64,000 nucleotides of DNA from Tenacibaculum sp. 190524A02b (GTDB lineage Bacteria > Bacteroidota > Bacteroidia > Flavobacteriales > Flavobacteriaceae): positions 2,843,501 through 2,907,500 of the forward strand of contig NZ_OZ038525.1 of assembly GCF_964036645.1 (NCBI RefSeq), given 5' to 3'. Both the position numbers and the translations under genes were made by a program. A model generated the notes under the pieces. It was not told the origin of the DNA. It worked only from the letters and a program-made list of their open reading frames with translations, and did no database searches. Of the stretch, positions 9,824-19,700 are shown piece by piece (position 1 is the stretch's first letter; each line of letters starts with the position of its first letter).

Positions 9824-9853
9824 CAAATTTAATAAGTATTCTAATATGTACAA
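9824..9853 (-). promoter_or_regulatory. Bacteroidota-type promoter of the HU-like gene
   Basis: On the minus strand a TTG box (complement of 9851-9853) is followed after 19 nt by TAAATTTG (complement of 9824-9831). This matches the TTG / TAnnTTTG consensus of Bacteroidota housekeeping promoters. The predicted leader is about 60 nt. Confidence 0.65.
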
Positions 9854-10251
9854 GTGAGTTTACTTGTTTTAGTAATAATTCAAGACTAAAAAAATCTCTT
9901 TTTTTAACAAAATAAATTTTTATAAAATTATTGATTAATTTAAATTCAATTATAAAGCTACTTTTTTATTAGTAAAGTTACCTTAACATAATTACAAAAA
10001 ATTTGCAATACATTAACATATACTAAATAATATATTTAGCAAAAACTAGTTACCTTTAAATAACCAAAAGGTTAGATTAAATAACAAGGTTTAGAAACTA
10101 AAAAAAGTAACGAACCTACGGCTATTTATAAAATACACTTCTTTATATACAAAAAATTAAGGCTATATATTCAATAAATAAAATGTTACTTACAGTAATA
10201 TTAAAGAACACAAATACAACAAAACAAACTAAAATTAAACAAACAAAGAAA
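9854..10251. other. AT-rich intergenic region before the EF-hand lipoprotein
   Basis: This very AT-rich stretch of about 400 bp has no convincing coding sequence. It must hold the promoter of the lipoprotein gene at 10252, but no TAnnTTTG match stands out; TATATTTA near 10030 is the nearest. An in-frame ATG at 10183 would add 23 polar residues before the lipoprotein signal and was not used. Confidence 0.5.
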
Positions 10252-10587
10252 ATGAAAAAAGCAACTAAACTTTCAATCATTATCATGGGGGCATTTTTTG
10301 CTAGCTGTGGTACTACACAAAACTCTTCACAATCTGGTGAATCAATCTTAACTAATTTAATATTCTCACAAGGTGATGATAATGGAGATGGTTATTTATC
10401 TTTTGCTGAAGTATGGGAAATACAAAAAGACGACGAAGATGAGAAAAAAATAGCCCAGCAAAAAGGGATGTCACTTAAAGAAATGGTAAAACAAGACTTT
10501 AATAAAGCTGATGTAAATAAAGATGCTAGGCTTTCTAAAAAAGAATTTGCTGCTTCTTTACAAGATGTTAGTGATTCTAAAAGTTAA
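10252..10587 (+). CDS. EF-hand lipoprotein
   Basis: This is a 111-residue small lipoprotein. MKKATKLSIIIMGAFFASC forms a lipoprotein signal with the lipobox ending at Cys19. Two EF-hand calcium loops follow: DDNGDGYLSFAE, a canonical 12-residue loop, and DVNKDARLSKKE, with Ala instead of Gly at loop position 6. They are separated by a charged helix (KDDEDEKKIAQQKG). It should be membrane-anchored and bind calcium; no further role can be given. The chosen start places the signal peptide at the N-terminus, whereas an upstream in-frame ATG at 10183 adds only a Lys/Thr/Asn-rich run. A terminator follows at 10607. Confidence 0.8.
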   Translation: MKKATKLSIIIMGAFFASCGTTQNSSQSGESILTNLIFSQGDDNGDGYLSFAEVWEIQKDDEDEKKIAQQKGMSLKEMVKQDFNKADVNKDARLSKKEFAASLQDVSDSKS

Positions 10588-10606
10588 CAGATGTAACCTA
10601 AAAAGT

Positions 10607-10643
10607 AAAACCTCAAGACAAAGTTTTGAGGTTTTATTTTTTT
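10607..10643 (+). terminator. Terminator between convergent genes
   Basis: AAAACCTCAA (10607-10616) pairs with TTGAGGTTTT (10626-10635), followed by ATTTTTTT. It terminates the EF-hand gene and, as a near-symmetric hairpin, may also serve rluB, which ends at 10648 on the other strand. Confidence 0.85.
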
Positions 10644-10647
10644 ACTG

Positions 10648-11478
10648 TTATAACATATGTAAACTACCAATTTCTTGCTGCGTTAACTCACGCCATCTAC
10701 CTCTTGGTAAATTTCTTTTGGTAAGTCCTGCAAAAATTACACGGTCTAATTTTATTACGTGATACCCAAAATGTTCAAATATTTTACGTACTATTCTGTT
10801 TCTACCTGAATGTATCTCAATACCTACTTCTGTCTTCTTTTCTCCTTCTACATAAGATACTGCATCTATAAACACCTTTCTTCCTTCAATGATTACATCT
10901 CCTCTCAACTTCTCTAAATCTGCTAATGTTAGTTTTTTATCTAAAGAAGCATGATATAGTTTACGTACATTATGTTTAGGATGTGTCAATTTTTTAGCTA
11001 ACTCTCCATCATTTGTAAACAGTAATAAACCTGTAGTATTTCTGTCCAACCTACCTACTGGGTAAATACGTTCTTTAGTAGCATTTTGTATCAAATCCAT
11101 TACCGTTCTTCTTCCCCTATCATCCTCCATAGTGGTGATATAGTTCTTTGGTTTATTCATTAGAACATAACGCTTTTGCTCCATAGAAATAGTAGTTCCA
11201 TCAAAACGAACCTCATCTGTAGGTTGCACTTTATACCCCATTTCAGTAACTAGCTTCCCATTAACAGTAACACTTCCGTGTTCAATATAGGTATCCGCTT
11301 CTCTTCGTGAACAAATTCCTGAATTGGCAATAAACTTATTTAAACGTACTCCGGTATTTTCTGTTTTTTTAGAAGTAGAAGGTTTAGGTTTTCTAAAATC
11401 TTTTTTAAATTTATCTTGATTACGAGGATTGCTGTTACGCCCAGCTTGTCGTCCTCTCGACGAGTTTTTTGAATTCAT
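10648..11478 (-). CDS. rluB: RsuA/RluB-family 23S rRNA pseudouridine synthase
   Basis: This 276-residue enzyme isomerises a uridine in rRNA to pseudouridine. A basic, low-complexity N-terminal tail (1-42, rich in Lys/Arg/Asn/Ser) precedes an S4 RNA-binding domain (about 44-90; VRLNKFIANSGICSRREAD). The catalytic domain has the signature VGRLDRNTTGLLLFTNDG with catalytic Asp145, and IHSGRNRIVRKIFEHFGY near the C-terminus. RluB acts at U2605 in E. coli; assignment to RluB rather than RsuA or RluF rests on general similarity. A -7 box (11502-11509) lies just upstream. Confidence 0.85.
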   Translation of the reverse strand: MNSKNSSRGRQAGRNSNPRNQDKFKKDFRKPKPSTSKKTENTGVRLNKFIANSGICSRREADTYIEHGSVTVNGKLVTEMGYKVQPTDEVRFDGTTISMEQKRYVLMNKPKNYITTMEDDRGRRTVMDLIQNATKERIYPVGRLDRNTTGLLLFTNDGELAKKLTHPKHNVRKLYHASLDKKLTLADLEKLRGDVIIEGRKVFIDAVSYVEGEKKTEVGIEIHSGRNRIVRKIFEHFGYHVIKLDRVIFAGLTKRNLPRGRWRELTQQEIGSLHML

Positions 11479-11501
11479 ATCTAATTTAAATTTAGCGGCC
11501 G

Positions 11502-11509
11502 CAAATGTA
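11502..11509 (-). promoter_or_regulatory. Candidate -7 element (TACATTTG) for rluB
   Basis: This exact TAnnTTTG match on the minus strand lies 24-31 bp upstream of the rluB start, in the short gap after the prenyltransferase gene. No TTG box is seen at the usual spacing. Confidence 0.45.
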
Positions 11510-11526
11510 CGTTAATTATTTGATTT

Positions 11527-12444
11527 TTAATCTAAAACATTAACAACCTTATCTAAAATTAAGGTTTTATCAATAAAAATCAAACTAAACACTCCTATTA
11601 ATAATAACATTTTCAAAACATTATGTAAAAAACGATATTGACTTCTATGGGTAGCTTTAAAAATATAAAACCCTACAAAAATTAACACTACTGCTGCTAG
11701 GTAAAAATAGTATTTCATATAAGCAATAGCTGGATAATTAAATAATAATACTACGGGTACTAATGTTAGTACTAATAGTAATAAAATAGTTTTTTTAGCC
11801 GTAACTTCTCCATACTTGACTGGAAAAGTAGTATAATTATTTGCTATAGCTCCTTGAATATTTTCTAAATCTTTAATTATTTCTCTTACCATTATCACTA
11901 GAAAAAGAAACATGGCATGTATAAATATAACTTTTGAGAAGTTCTTATAATGCACAAAAATGGTAAAAAATGGAAGAATGGTTAATACAGTTACACTAAC
12001 CAGCCCTATTAAAGGATATTTTTTTAATTTATGTGAATAAAACCATATTCCAAAAATATAGACGGCAAAAAAAAATGCAGCTCTCCAAGACACCAACAAA
12101 CCGAAACAAAACCCTATAAAGTTTAAAAAAAAATATAAAGACAATTTTGTATCCTGTTTTACATAGGAATCAAGCCCTGCTTTTATAGGTCTATTAATCC
12201 TATCAGCTTTAACATCATAAAAATTGTTTATAATATATCCCCCAGCTACTACACAAACAGTTGCTAATACTAGATATAATAAATGCCAATCAGACATTAC
12301 ATATTTAAGCGATCTTTTTTCTGAGAAAATAAAAATAGCAGCCAAATACTGGGCTGCTATTAATACTAATATGTTATATCCTCTGACTACCGATAAGAGA
12401 CTAAATATTTTAAAAAAAAGAGTGTTTGCTTTTGGTGCACTCAT
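11527..12444 (-). CDS. UbiA-family prenyltransferase (geranylgeranylglycerol-phosphate transferase-like)
   Basis: This 305-residue integral membrane protein has about eight or nine hydrophobic segments. The first prenyl-diphosphate binding motif is N73-N74-F-Y-D77-V-K-A-D81, which would coordinate Mg2+ and the diphosphate. A second acidic motif near REIIKDLENIQG is weaker than usual. UbiA enzymes attach prenyl chains to acceptors; related Flavobacteriia proteins are usually annotated as geranylgeranylglycerol-phosphate geranylgeranyltransferase, but the acceptor cannot be told from sequence. It starts 13 bp after mevalonate kinase, so the two are probably co-transcribed and link prenyl supply to use. 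Confidence 0.75.
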   Translation of the reverse strand: MSAPKANTLFFKIFSLLSVVRGYNILVLIAAQYLAAIFIFSEKRSLKYVMSDWHLLYLVLATVCVVAGGYIINNFYDVKADRINRPIKAGLDSYVKQDTKLSLYFFLNFIGFCFGLLVSWRAAFFFAVYIFGIWFYSHKLKKYPLIGLVSVTVLTILPFFTIFVHYKNFSKVIFIHAMFLFLVIMVREIIKDLENIQGAIANNYTTFPVKYGEVTAKKTILLLLVLTLVPVVLLFNYPAIAYMKYYFYLAAVVLIFVGFYIFKATHRSQYRFLHNVLKMLLLIGVFSLIFIDKTLILDKVVNVLD

Positions 12445-12457
12445 AGTAAAATGATAC

Positions 12458-13387
12458 TTAAAAACGATACACTAACTCTAATTTATAATCCTTCAAACTC
12501 TGTTTAGCCTTTTCATAATCTTCTGTGAAACCTAAAATATAGCCTCCGCCTCCAGAACCACATAATTTTAAATAATAATCATTGGTTTGAATACCTTTTT
12601 CCCATACTTTATGAAAAGCTTTAGGAATCATTGGCTTAAAATTGGTTAAAACTACCTTTGATAACTTTTTTACATTTCCGAATAACGATTTAATGTTTCC
12701 TTGTAAAAAGTCTTCAATACATGCATCCGTATGAGTTGAAAATTCCTCGCTAATCATTTTTCTAAAACCTTCGTTTTTCATTTTATTCATAAAAATGCTA
12801 ACCATAGGTTCAGTTTCTCCTATTTGCTCAGAGTCTAATAAAAACACAGCTCCTTTACCTTCTTTCTGTGAAGGTATTCCTGTTGCTTCTATATTTTCTT
12901 TGGAATTAATTAAAATTGGTAAACTTAAGTAAGAGTTTAATGGATCTAATCCAGAACTTTTCCCATGAAAGAAAGATTCCATCAGAGAAAAAATCTCTTT
13001 TAATTGTAAAAGTTTATCTCTAGTTAAGTTTTCTAAAACCGTTATTTTATCTTTTGCATACTTATCATAAACAGAAGCTACTAATGCTCCAGAGCTTCCA
13101 ACTCCATAACCTTGTGGTATAGAAGAGTCAAAATACATTCCATTTTTAATATCTTCTTCAAGATTTTCAAAATCAAATGAAACAATGTTTGTATCTAAGT
13201 TTTTTAAATAATTATAAAACTTAATCAAACTTTCGTTTGACTTTTTAGCTTCTCCTGTTAAACTTTTTGCAGATTTCAAAGCTCCTTTGTATGAGTTAAA
13301 AGGAATTGCCAACCCTTTCGAGTCTTTAATAATTCCATACTCTCCAAAGAGTAAAATCTTAGCATAAAATAAAGGTCCTTTCATCAT
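12458..13387 (-). CDS. mvk: Mevalonate kinase-like GHMP kinase
   Basis: This 309-residue GHMP-family kinase probably phosphorylates mevalonate to 5-phosphomevalonate. The N-terminal strand reads FYAKILLFGEYGII, the ATP-binding motif is PQGYGVGSSGALV (91-103), and the C-terminal glycine-rich motif is CGSGGGGYILGF. The genes around it (UbiA-type prenyltransferase, diphosphomevalonate decarboxylase) support a role in isoprenoid synthesis. The start is a tandem Met-Met and either could be used. It has its own good promoter (13405-13435). Confidence 0.8.
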   Translation of the reverse strand: MMKGPLFYAKILLFGEYGIIKDSKGLAIPFNSYKGALKSAKSLTGEAKKSNESLIKFYNYLKNLDTNIVSFDFENLEEDIKNGMYFDSSIPQGYGVGSSGALVASVYDKYAKDKITVLENLTRDKLLQLKEIFSLMESFFHGKSSGLDPLNSYLSLPILINSKENIEATGIPSQKEGKGAVFLLDSEQIGETEPMVSIFMNKMKNEGFRKMISEEFSTHTDACIEDFLQGNIKSLFGNVKKLSKVVLTNFKPMIPKAFHKVWEKGIQTNDYYLKLCGSGGGGYILGFTEDYEKAKQSLKDYKLELVYRF

Positions 13388-13404
13388 TTTTTGTAATTAC
13401 AATG

Positions 13405-13435
13405 CAAAAATACAAGTAAAACTACTAGTTTACAA
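13405..13435 (-). promoter_or_regulatory. Promoter of mevalonate kinase
   Basis: On the minus strand, TTG (complement of 13433-13435), a 20-nt spacer and TATTTTTG (complement of 13405-13412) match the Bacteroidota consensus. The -7 box ends 18 bp before the start codon. Confidence 0.65.
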
Positions 13436-13439
13436 TTTA

Positions 13440-13940
13440 TTAGTATGTATTTTTATAAAACGTTTTCCAAACTCCTGCTTTTTCACCATTTTTATACTTT
13501 CCTTTTTCTTTAATTTTTCCATTTCTATAAAAAATTTTCCATACTCCTTCTCTCTTACCATTCTTATATTTTCCTTGTTCTTTTAGTTCTCCTGTTTCAT
13601 AAAACACTTTTCGAACTCCATGCAAGTTGCCATTTTTATAGTTTGCCTTGTGAGATACTTTTCCATTGCTATGGAAATAAGTTACCAGCCCATTAAATTT
13701 CTCTTTTCCTTCTGCTGCTGCATTTACAGAGCTAAACCCTTCCATTTGGACTTGTCCACTCTTATAATAATCTACAATCCAATACCCATCTTTAATTTTT
13801 TTAGGTTCTGGACGATAGTAAACTGCCAAATCTTCTGTGGTTTCTTGCCAATTGGCATCATACCACGTTTTCTCTTGGGCAATTAACGATGTTGTTAAAA
13901 ACCCAACAAGAATTACGAATAATAATGTTGAATTTCTCAT
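13440..13940 (-). CDS. Secreted YwqK-like (MORN-variant) repeat protein
   Basis: This 166-residue protein has a signal peptide (MRNSTLLFVILVGFLTTSLIAQ). Its C-terminal half consists of repeats of about 23 residues of the form GKYKNGKREGVWKIFYRNG, found in YwqK-type or MORN_2 repeat proteins. Databases often label the family toxin-antitoxin YwqK-like antitoxin, but I see no toxin partner and the periplasmic signal argues against that role here. It lies between diphosphomevalonate decarboxylase (20 bp away) and mevalonate kinase, on the same strand, so it is probably carried in that operon. Function unknown. Confidence 0.7.
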   Translation of the reverse strand: MRNSTLLFVILVGFLTTSLIAQEKTWYDANWQETTEDLAVYYRPEPKKIKDGYWIVDYYKSGQVQMEGFSSVNAAAEGKEKFNGLVTYFHSNGKVSHKANYKNGNLHGVRKVFYETGELKEQGKYKNGKREGVWKIFYRNGKIKEKGKYKNGEKAGVWKTFYKNTY

Positions 13941-13960
13941 AATTTAAGGGAATTAATAAG

Positions 13961-15058
13961 TTAAAAAGGTTGTGCACCTATACCTGTATTATCACAAATA
14001 TACTGATTTTTTTGGCAAAATCTTACTAACTCTTCCTTTAAGAAAACCTCAACCTGCTGTTTTTCAGACTCTGGATACAAGACATGTACATTAGCCCCAG
14101 CATCTAAAGTAAAACAAACATTACTTCCTGTTTTCTTTCTATACTCCCAAATTTTATGAATTATTTCTAATGTGTTTGGCTTCATTAATATAAAATAAGG
14201 ATTACTTGTAAGCATCATAGCATGTAACGTTAAAGCTTCACTTTCTACTAAATTCACAAACTCTTTTATATTCCCTTCTTGAAGTATTATAGATAGTTTA
14301 CTTAAATTCTCATTAGCTTGCTTAAAACGCTCTTTAGCGTATGGATGGTCATGCATTAAATTATGCCCTACCGTGCTAGACACTTGCTTTTCTCCTTTAT
14401 CTACTAATAAAATAGTATCTTGATAGTTATCAAAAATTGGGTGAATTTTGTATGGAAACTTAACTCCAAATAAATCAGAACTTCCTTCAATCTCTTCATG
14501 CTTTCCCCATATAACCATTGGTCCTTCTATACTTCTACTTGCACTACCTGAGCCTAACCGCGCTAGAAAAGAAGCTTTTTTAACTATATAATCTTCTGTT
14601 AGTTCAGGATTCAATTTTTGCTCTAAACTCACCAAACACATTGCTATTGCAGCCATACCACTTGCTGAAGACGCAATTCCACTACTGTGTGGGAATGAGT
14701 TTTCAGATCGAATTATCATTTCATATTCAAAAACATATGGGCAATACTCTTTAACTCTATCAAAAAACTTTGCTATTTTAGGTTTAAAACTTTCCTTTTT
14801 TTCACCTTCAAAAAAAAGTTCAAAAACTGGTTTCTCTACCATTGGTATTTTTATAAACTCTATAGAAGTTTGTGTATAACAATTATCTAATGTAAAGCTT
14901 ATAGAGGCATTTTTGGGCAATTGAGGTTCACTTTTACCCCAATATTTAACCAATGCTATATTGCTTGGTGTTTTCCATTTAAATAAAGCCTTTTCAACTT
15001 TATTCAAACTACCTTCATATATAAAGTCTGATGTATTCAATGTGAAAATTTTTAGCAA
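13961..15058 (-). CDS. mvaD: Diphosphomevalonate decarboxylase
   Basis: This GHMP-family enzyme of up to 365 residues carries out ATP-dependent decarboxylation of 5-diphosphomevalonate to isopentenyl diphosphate. The hallmark TPSNIALVKYWGKSEPQLP begins at residue 30. The phosphate-binding loop is PHSSGIASSASGMAA (123-137), and the catalytic Asp lies in FTLDAGANVHVLYP. The start is uncertain: a perfect -7 box, TATATTTG (complement of 15056-15063), overlaps the ATG used here. If that box is real, an in-frame TTG at 15038-15040 is the true start; it gives an N-terminus of 23 residues before TPSN, close to the length I recall for relatives. The gene is followed closely by the YwqK-like and mvk genes. 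Confidence 0.9.
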   Translation of the reverse strand: MLKIFTLNTSDFIYEGSLNKVEKALFKWKTPSNIALVKYWGKSEPQLPKNASISFTLDNCYTQTSIEFIKIPMVEKPVFELFFEGEKKESFKPKIAKFFDRVKEYCPYVFEYEMIIRSENSFPHSSGIASSASGMAAIAMCLVSLEQKLNPELTEDYIVKKASFLARLGSGSASRSIEGPMVIWGKHEEIEGSSDLFGVKFPYKIHPIFDNYQDTILLVDKGEKQVSSTVGHNLMHDHPYAKERFKQANENLSKLSIILQEGNIKEFVNLVESEALTLHAMMLTSNPYFILMKPNTLEIIHKIWEYRKKTGSNVCFTLDAGANVHVLYPESEKQQVEVFLKEELVRFCQKNQYICDNTGIGAQPF

Positions 15059-15094
15059 ATATACTTCTTCCTTTTTTTAATAATACATAACTAT

Positions 15095-15127
15095 AAAAAA
15101 AGACTGCCTATATAATATAGGCAGTCT
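15095..15127 (-). terminator. Terminator of the susCD operon
   Basis: AGACTGCCTAT (15101-15111) pairs with ATAGGCAGTCT (15117-15127), and the minus-strand transcript then enters a T tract (complement of 15095-15100). It lies about 90 bp after the SusD stop. Confidence 0.9.
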
Positions 15128-15217
15128 GCTTTCAAAAGATAAAATTGTTCAAAAATTTTAATTTAATTCAAATAGTTACATAATATATTTCTGGTTTTAC
15201 CTTTTTTCTAGCTATTT

Positions 15218-16759
15218 TTAGTTAACGTCCCACCATAATTTAGTAGTATACGTATCTGCGCCTCCTTTAAGCATTGCCTTAGCTTTTTCTACGTTAGCAC
15301 CATTGATAATTTTTTCTCTTCCTGAGAAAATTAATCTAGTTGGTATATCAGCTGCAGTTTTTCCTGCTGGCACATTAAATGTAGGTGAATCTAAACGTCT
15401 TGCTTCAGCCCAAGCTTCTGGTGATTGCATAAATAATGCTACCCATTTTTCTTCACCAATTTTAGCTAATTTATTAGTTGCATTATCTAAATTAGTACTA
15501 GGTAAAGCTAAATAAGTTGAAACTGCATTATCAATATCAGCTGCTGCCCAATCAACAATTCCTGCTTGAAATCTAATTGAAGCTTCTACTGCTTTATCGT
15601 AATGCTCTTTTGCTGATCCAGACACCGCATATCCACCTCTTACAGCTGCTTCAGCTAAGAAAAACTCAACTTCAGCATAATCAATATATACCCCAGGGGC
15701 ATCTTGTTTCCCTGTATAATGGTTTTTAGCCCAATAACTTGAAGCCTCGATTGTTTTATATCCTGCATAAGCAGCATTGATATGTGAAAAATCCCACCAT
15801 CTACCTGTATTTCCATACACTATACCTCCAGAACTACCCCAAGGTTGAGATGACCAATAAATATTAATTCTAGGATCTTGATTTGCTTGTTGTAAATCAT
15901 AAATAGTATTACTAGGCGCTACTGGTATACCCCAACCTGTTAAAATACTTTCATAAAGCCTACTTCCATTTGGCGTTCCTATGTATTGAAAAAGAGCGTT
16001 ATCAGCATTAGAAGCAAATACTCCACCATTTTCATTTACAGCCTTATTAAAATAGTCTTTAGACAAATCTGGGGCAACATCAGAAACACGCATTGCATAA
16101 CGTAATAAAATTGAATTTGCAAACTTTTGCCACTTTGATAAATCTCCTTTATAGATGATATCTTGAGCTCCTAATCCTAAACTAACACTAGTATCAACAT
16201 TAGAAGATACTGTATATAATTCTTGCATTAATCCCTTGTAAACATCTTCTTGAGACTCATATGCTGGAGTTTTCTTCCCTACAATATCAAACGCCTCTCT
16301 ATAAATAGCTGGTCCATTTGCATCAGTAACATGTTGCATACCAAAAGCCTTCAATGTAGTAACTATTAAACTCCATGCGGCTCTTTCTTCTTTACTAATT
16401 TCAGCTTCGGTTCTTTTTGCAATATATTCTTCAATTTTTATAGCTTGAAAAATAGAATTATAATAATTACCTACGTATGAATTCAACAACCCATCCCTAA
16501 AATTAAAATTACTTTCATTGCTAAAAGATGTTTGAGAGAAATGTTGTGATTGCACAAACATTACATTACTATTTACACTATGATTTACATAATGATTCAT
16601 TAAAAATGACTGAGCAGTTGGCAATAAAAACCTAGGCTCTACTTCCTCCGGACTTTTAGTATCCGTATTTGTTTTGTCAAAATCTTCAGTACAAGAAGCC
16701 CCTATAACTAAGAACATTCCTAATACAATACCTTTTGATATATTTTTAAACACGTTCAT
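15218..16759 (-). CDS. SusD/RagB-family nutrient-binding outer-membrane lipoprotein
   Basis: This 513-residue protein is lipid-anchored and caps a SusC transporter on the cell surface. The signal MNVFKNISKGIVLGMFLVIG ends in the lipobox GASC. The following TEDFDKTNTDTKSPEEVEP and the alpha-helical repeats with ANSILLRYAMRVSD are typical of the SusD-like group. The C-terminal segment EKWVALFMQSPEAWAEARRL is diagnostic of the family. It begins 18 bp after SusC. The substrate cannot be inferred: no glycoside hydrolase or peptidase sits in the same operon. Confidence 0.92.
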   Translation of the reverse strand: MNVFKNISKGIVLGMFLVIGASCTEDFDKTNTDTKSPEEVEPRFLLPTAQSFLMNHYVNHSVNSNVMFVQSQHFSQTSFSNESNFNFRDGLLNSYVGNYYNSIFQAIKIEEYIAKRTEAEISKEERAAWSLIVTTLKAFGMQHVTDANGPAIYREAFDIVGKKTPAYESQEDVYKGLMQELYTVSSNVDTSVSLGLGAQDIIYKGDLSKWQKFANSILLRYAMRVSDVAPDLSKDYFNKAVNENGGVFASNADNALFQYIGTPNGSRLYESILTGWGIPVAPSNTIYDLQQANQDPRINIYWSSQPWGSSGGIVYGNTGRWWDFSHINAAYAGYKTIEASSYWAKNHYTGKQDAPGVYIDYAEVEFFLAEAAVRGGYAVSGSAKEHYDKAVEASIRFQAGIVDWAAADIDNAVSTYLALPSTNLDNATNKLAKIGEEKWVALFMQSPEAWAEARRLDSPTFNVPAGKTAADIPTRLIFSGREKIINGANVEKAKAMLKGGADTYTTKLWWDVN

Positions 16760-16777
16760 TTTTTCCTTTTTTAATAA

Positions 16778-19700
16778 TTAAAATCCTAATTTAACATTAA
16801 CTCCATACGATCTAGTGGTAGGTAAAGTACCTATATCTAAACCTTGAACATTACCAACACTATAAGTTGATTCTGGATCTATATGATCTACATTTCTATG
16901 TAAAATCGCTAAATTTCTACCGATAAGAGATATACTCAATGTAGAGATATTTAATTTATCAGTTAATTGGGTTGGGAAATTATAAGATAATGCAACTTCT
17001 CTTAATTTCACATATGAAGCATCAAATACAGAAGCTGCTTCAGGGTTATGAGAATCGTTAAAAGCATCCTTAGTTTCTACTCTTATATCATTAGGAGTAC
17101 CATCTTCTTTAACTCCATCAACAATGATTCCACCTCCATCTGCAATTGGTAAACGGATATCATTTCCTAAGTCATTTACACCAACTGTTTCAGCTAAAAT
17201 ACCTGTATGTCTACCCCAACGATGCGTTAGAGAAAATACATCTCCTCCAATTTTAGTATCTATCAATGTACTTAATGAGAAGTTTTTATAAGTAAAAGTA
17301 TTACTAAAACCTGCTCTCCATTTAGGGTTTACATTTCCTATTACCGCATTATCTTCAGTTTGCTTATAGTAACCATCTGCATCTACTACTTTGTTTCCAT
17401 TTGCGTCTCTTACAAAATCTGTACCTACTAAAATAGGGTAAGGCTGTCCTACTCTAGAAACCACGTCTACATGGTTTGAGTTCAATGTATGTGAATCAAT
17501 ACCTGGTGCTAAAGCATTTACAAGACTTGTATTAGTTGCCCAATTAATTCCAGTATTCCATGTAAAGTTCTCTGTTTTTACTGGTGTAGCATTAATAGCA
17601 ACTTCAAATCCTTCATTTTCTAACTCTCCAATATTGTCAGTTTGTCTAAAAAAACCTGTTGCAGAAGAAACGGTTCCGTCTACTACTAAATTTTTAGATT
17701 TTTTGTTATAGTAAGATACATCAAATCCTATTCTGTTTTGGAATAACTGCATTTCTAAACCAATTTCATAAGACTCTAAATTTTCTGCAACTAAATTAGG
17801 ATTAGCACTAGTTCCTCGTGTACCATACCTTACAACATTTCCAAAGTTCCCTATATTAGCCATTGTATTGGTATATCTAGCAAAACCAGTACCTCTACCT
17901 ACTTGTGCCCAGTTAGCTCTTAATTTACCAAAACTAATCACATTAGAACTTAACAATTCTGAGAAAATAAAACTCGTAGAAACTGAAGGGTAGAAAAATG
18001 AACGAGTACTAGATGGTAAAGATGATGTCCAATCATTACGCCCAGAAAACTCCAGATATAACATTTTTTTATACCCTAAAGAAAGCGTACTATACACACT
18101 TTGAGTTTCTATTAAAGATTCCCAATCACCTAAAGTACGTTCTAAAGAACCTGTATTATTTAAGAAATAAATATCGTCAATAACTAATCCATTTCTAGTT
18201 CCTCCGCTCAAACCTTTAGTACTATTTTGTCTTTTACCAATACCAATCATTCCTTTAATATTAAAATCATCAGTAATATCTTTATCTGCATTAAGCATTA
18301 AGTCAAAATTTTTCTCAGTACCTAATCTTAAAGACTTAGTATATCTTGATTGCGCAAACGAACCATTAGCTATTCTCGTTTCAATATTAAAATCATAATG
18401 ATCAATTGTAGCACGTCCCATAGCTGATAACCAGTCGTTAAACTCGTAATTAACCACAGCATTAGCAATTAAACGATTACGAGTATCTTCAGGATAGTTT
18501 TTATATACTGTCCAGTATGGATTTTCCCAATAACGAGGGTTTCCATTAGTAGCAGATGATCTATTCCATGTTCTCATAGTACCATCCATATTCGTATAAT
18601 TTTTTAAACGATCATAATCTACATTTGTTTGCATCCACATTCCTGCATGCGCCATAAATGACAACGAATTTTGCCAATCATACCCTAAACCTGGACGGTT
18701 CTTTGCATAAGTATTAATATACTGTACCCCAACCGAAGCAGATAATTTATCACTTAGGTTTAAACCTCCATTAAAGGCTACAACATTTCTTTCTAAAGTA
18801 GAGTTTGGAATCGTACCCTCTTGATCTGTATTCGTATAAGAAAGTCTAAAGTTCCCTTTTTCTCCTGCTCCTTCTAAAGCTACATTATTTACTTTTAAAA
18901 CACCTGTTCTAAAAAAAGCTTCTGGGCCATTCTTAGCTACTGTCCATGGTCTTGTTTTCAAATAAGTTGAACTATCTGCAGCATCAAAAGCATCCCAATG
19001 TAATACTTGCTCATTAGGGTCGAATTTTGGTCCCCAACTCTCATCTACATCGTACTGTACAACCTTATATGTATTTCCATCTATAGTAACTTCATCAAAA
19101 GTTGTTTTATTTCCACCCCCATATTGATCTTGATAATTAGGCAACGTTGATCTATTTATTTGATCAAATGTAACCGAAGAAGAAACCGTAACCCCTAATC
19201 TATTTTTTGAAGTACCTTTTTTAGTAGTTATTAAAATAACTCCATTCGCTCCTCTTTCACCGTAAAGTGCTGTTGCACTAGCACCTTTTAATATAGATAC
19301 GTTCTCTATATCATCTGGGTTAATATCTGAAGCGAAATTCCCAAAATCATATCCACTTGCTCCTCTAGCAGTTTCTCCTGAGTTTGCATTTCCATTAGAA
19401 ATAGGCACACCATCTACTACATAAAGTGCTTGATTACTTCCTGTAATAGAAGCTCCTCCACGAATAATAATATTTGTAGAACCACCTAAGTTTCCAGATG
19501 AAGTAATGTTAACCCCAGCTACTCTACCACTAAGACTACTTGTAACATTTGTAGTCTTAACTGTATTCAAAGCATCTCCATCAACTTTTGTTACTGCATA
19601 ACCTAATGACTTCTTATCTCTAGAAATACCTAATGCTGTTACAACTACTTCTTGTAAGACATCTGAAGAGTCTGTTAGTGTTACATTAATTACACTTGCT

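Noticed and set aside
13440..13940. Toxin-antitoxin antitoxin
   Set aside because: The family label exists, but the protein has a signal peptide and no adjacent toxin gene.
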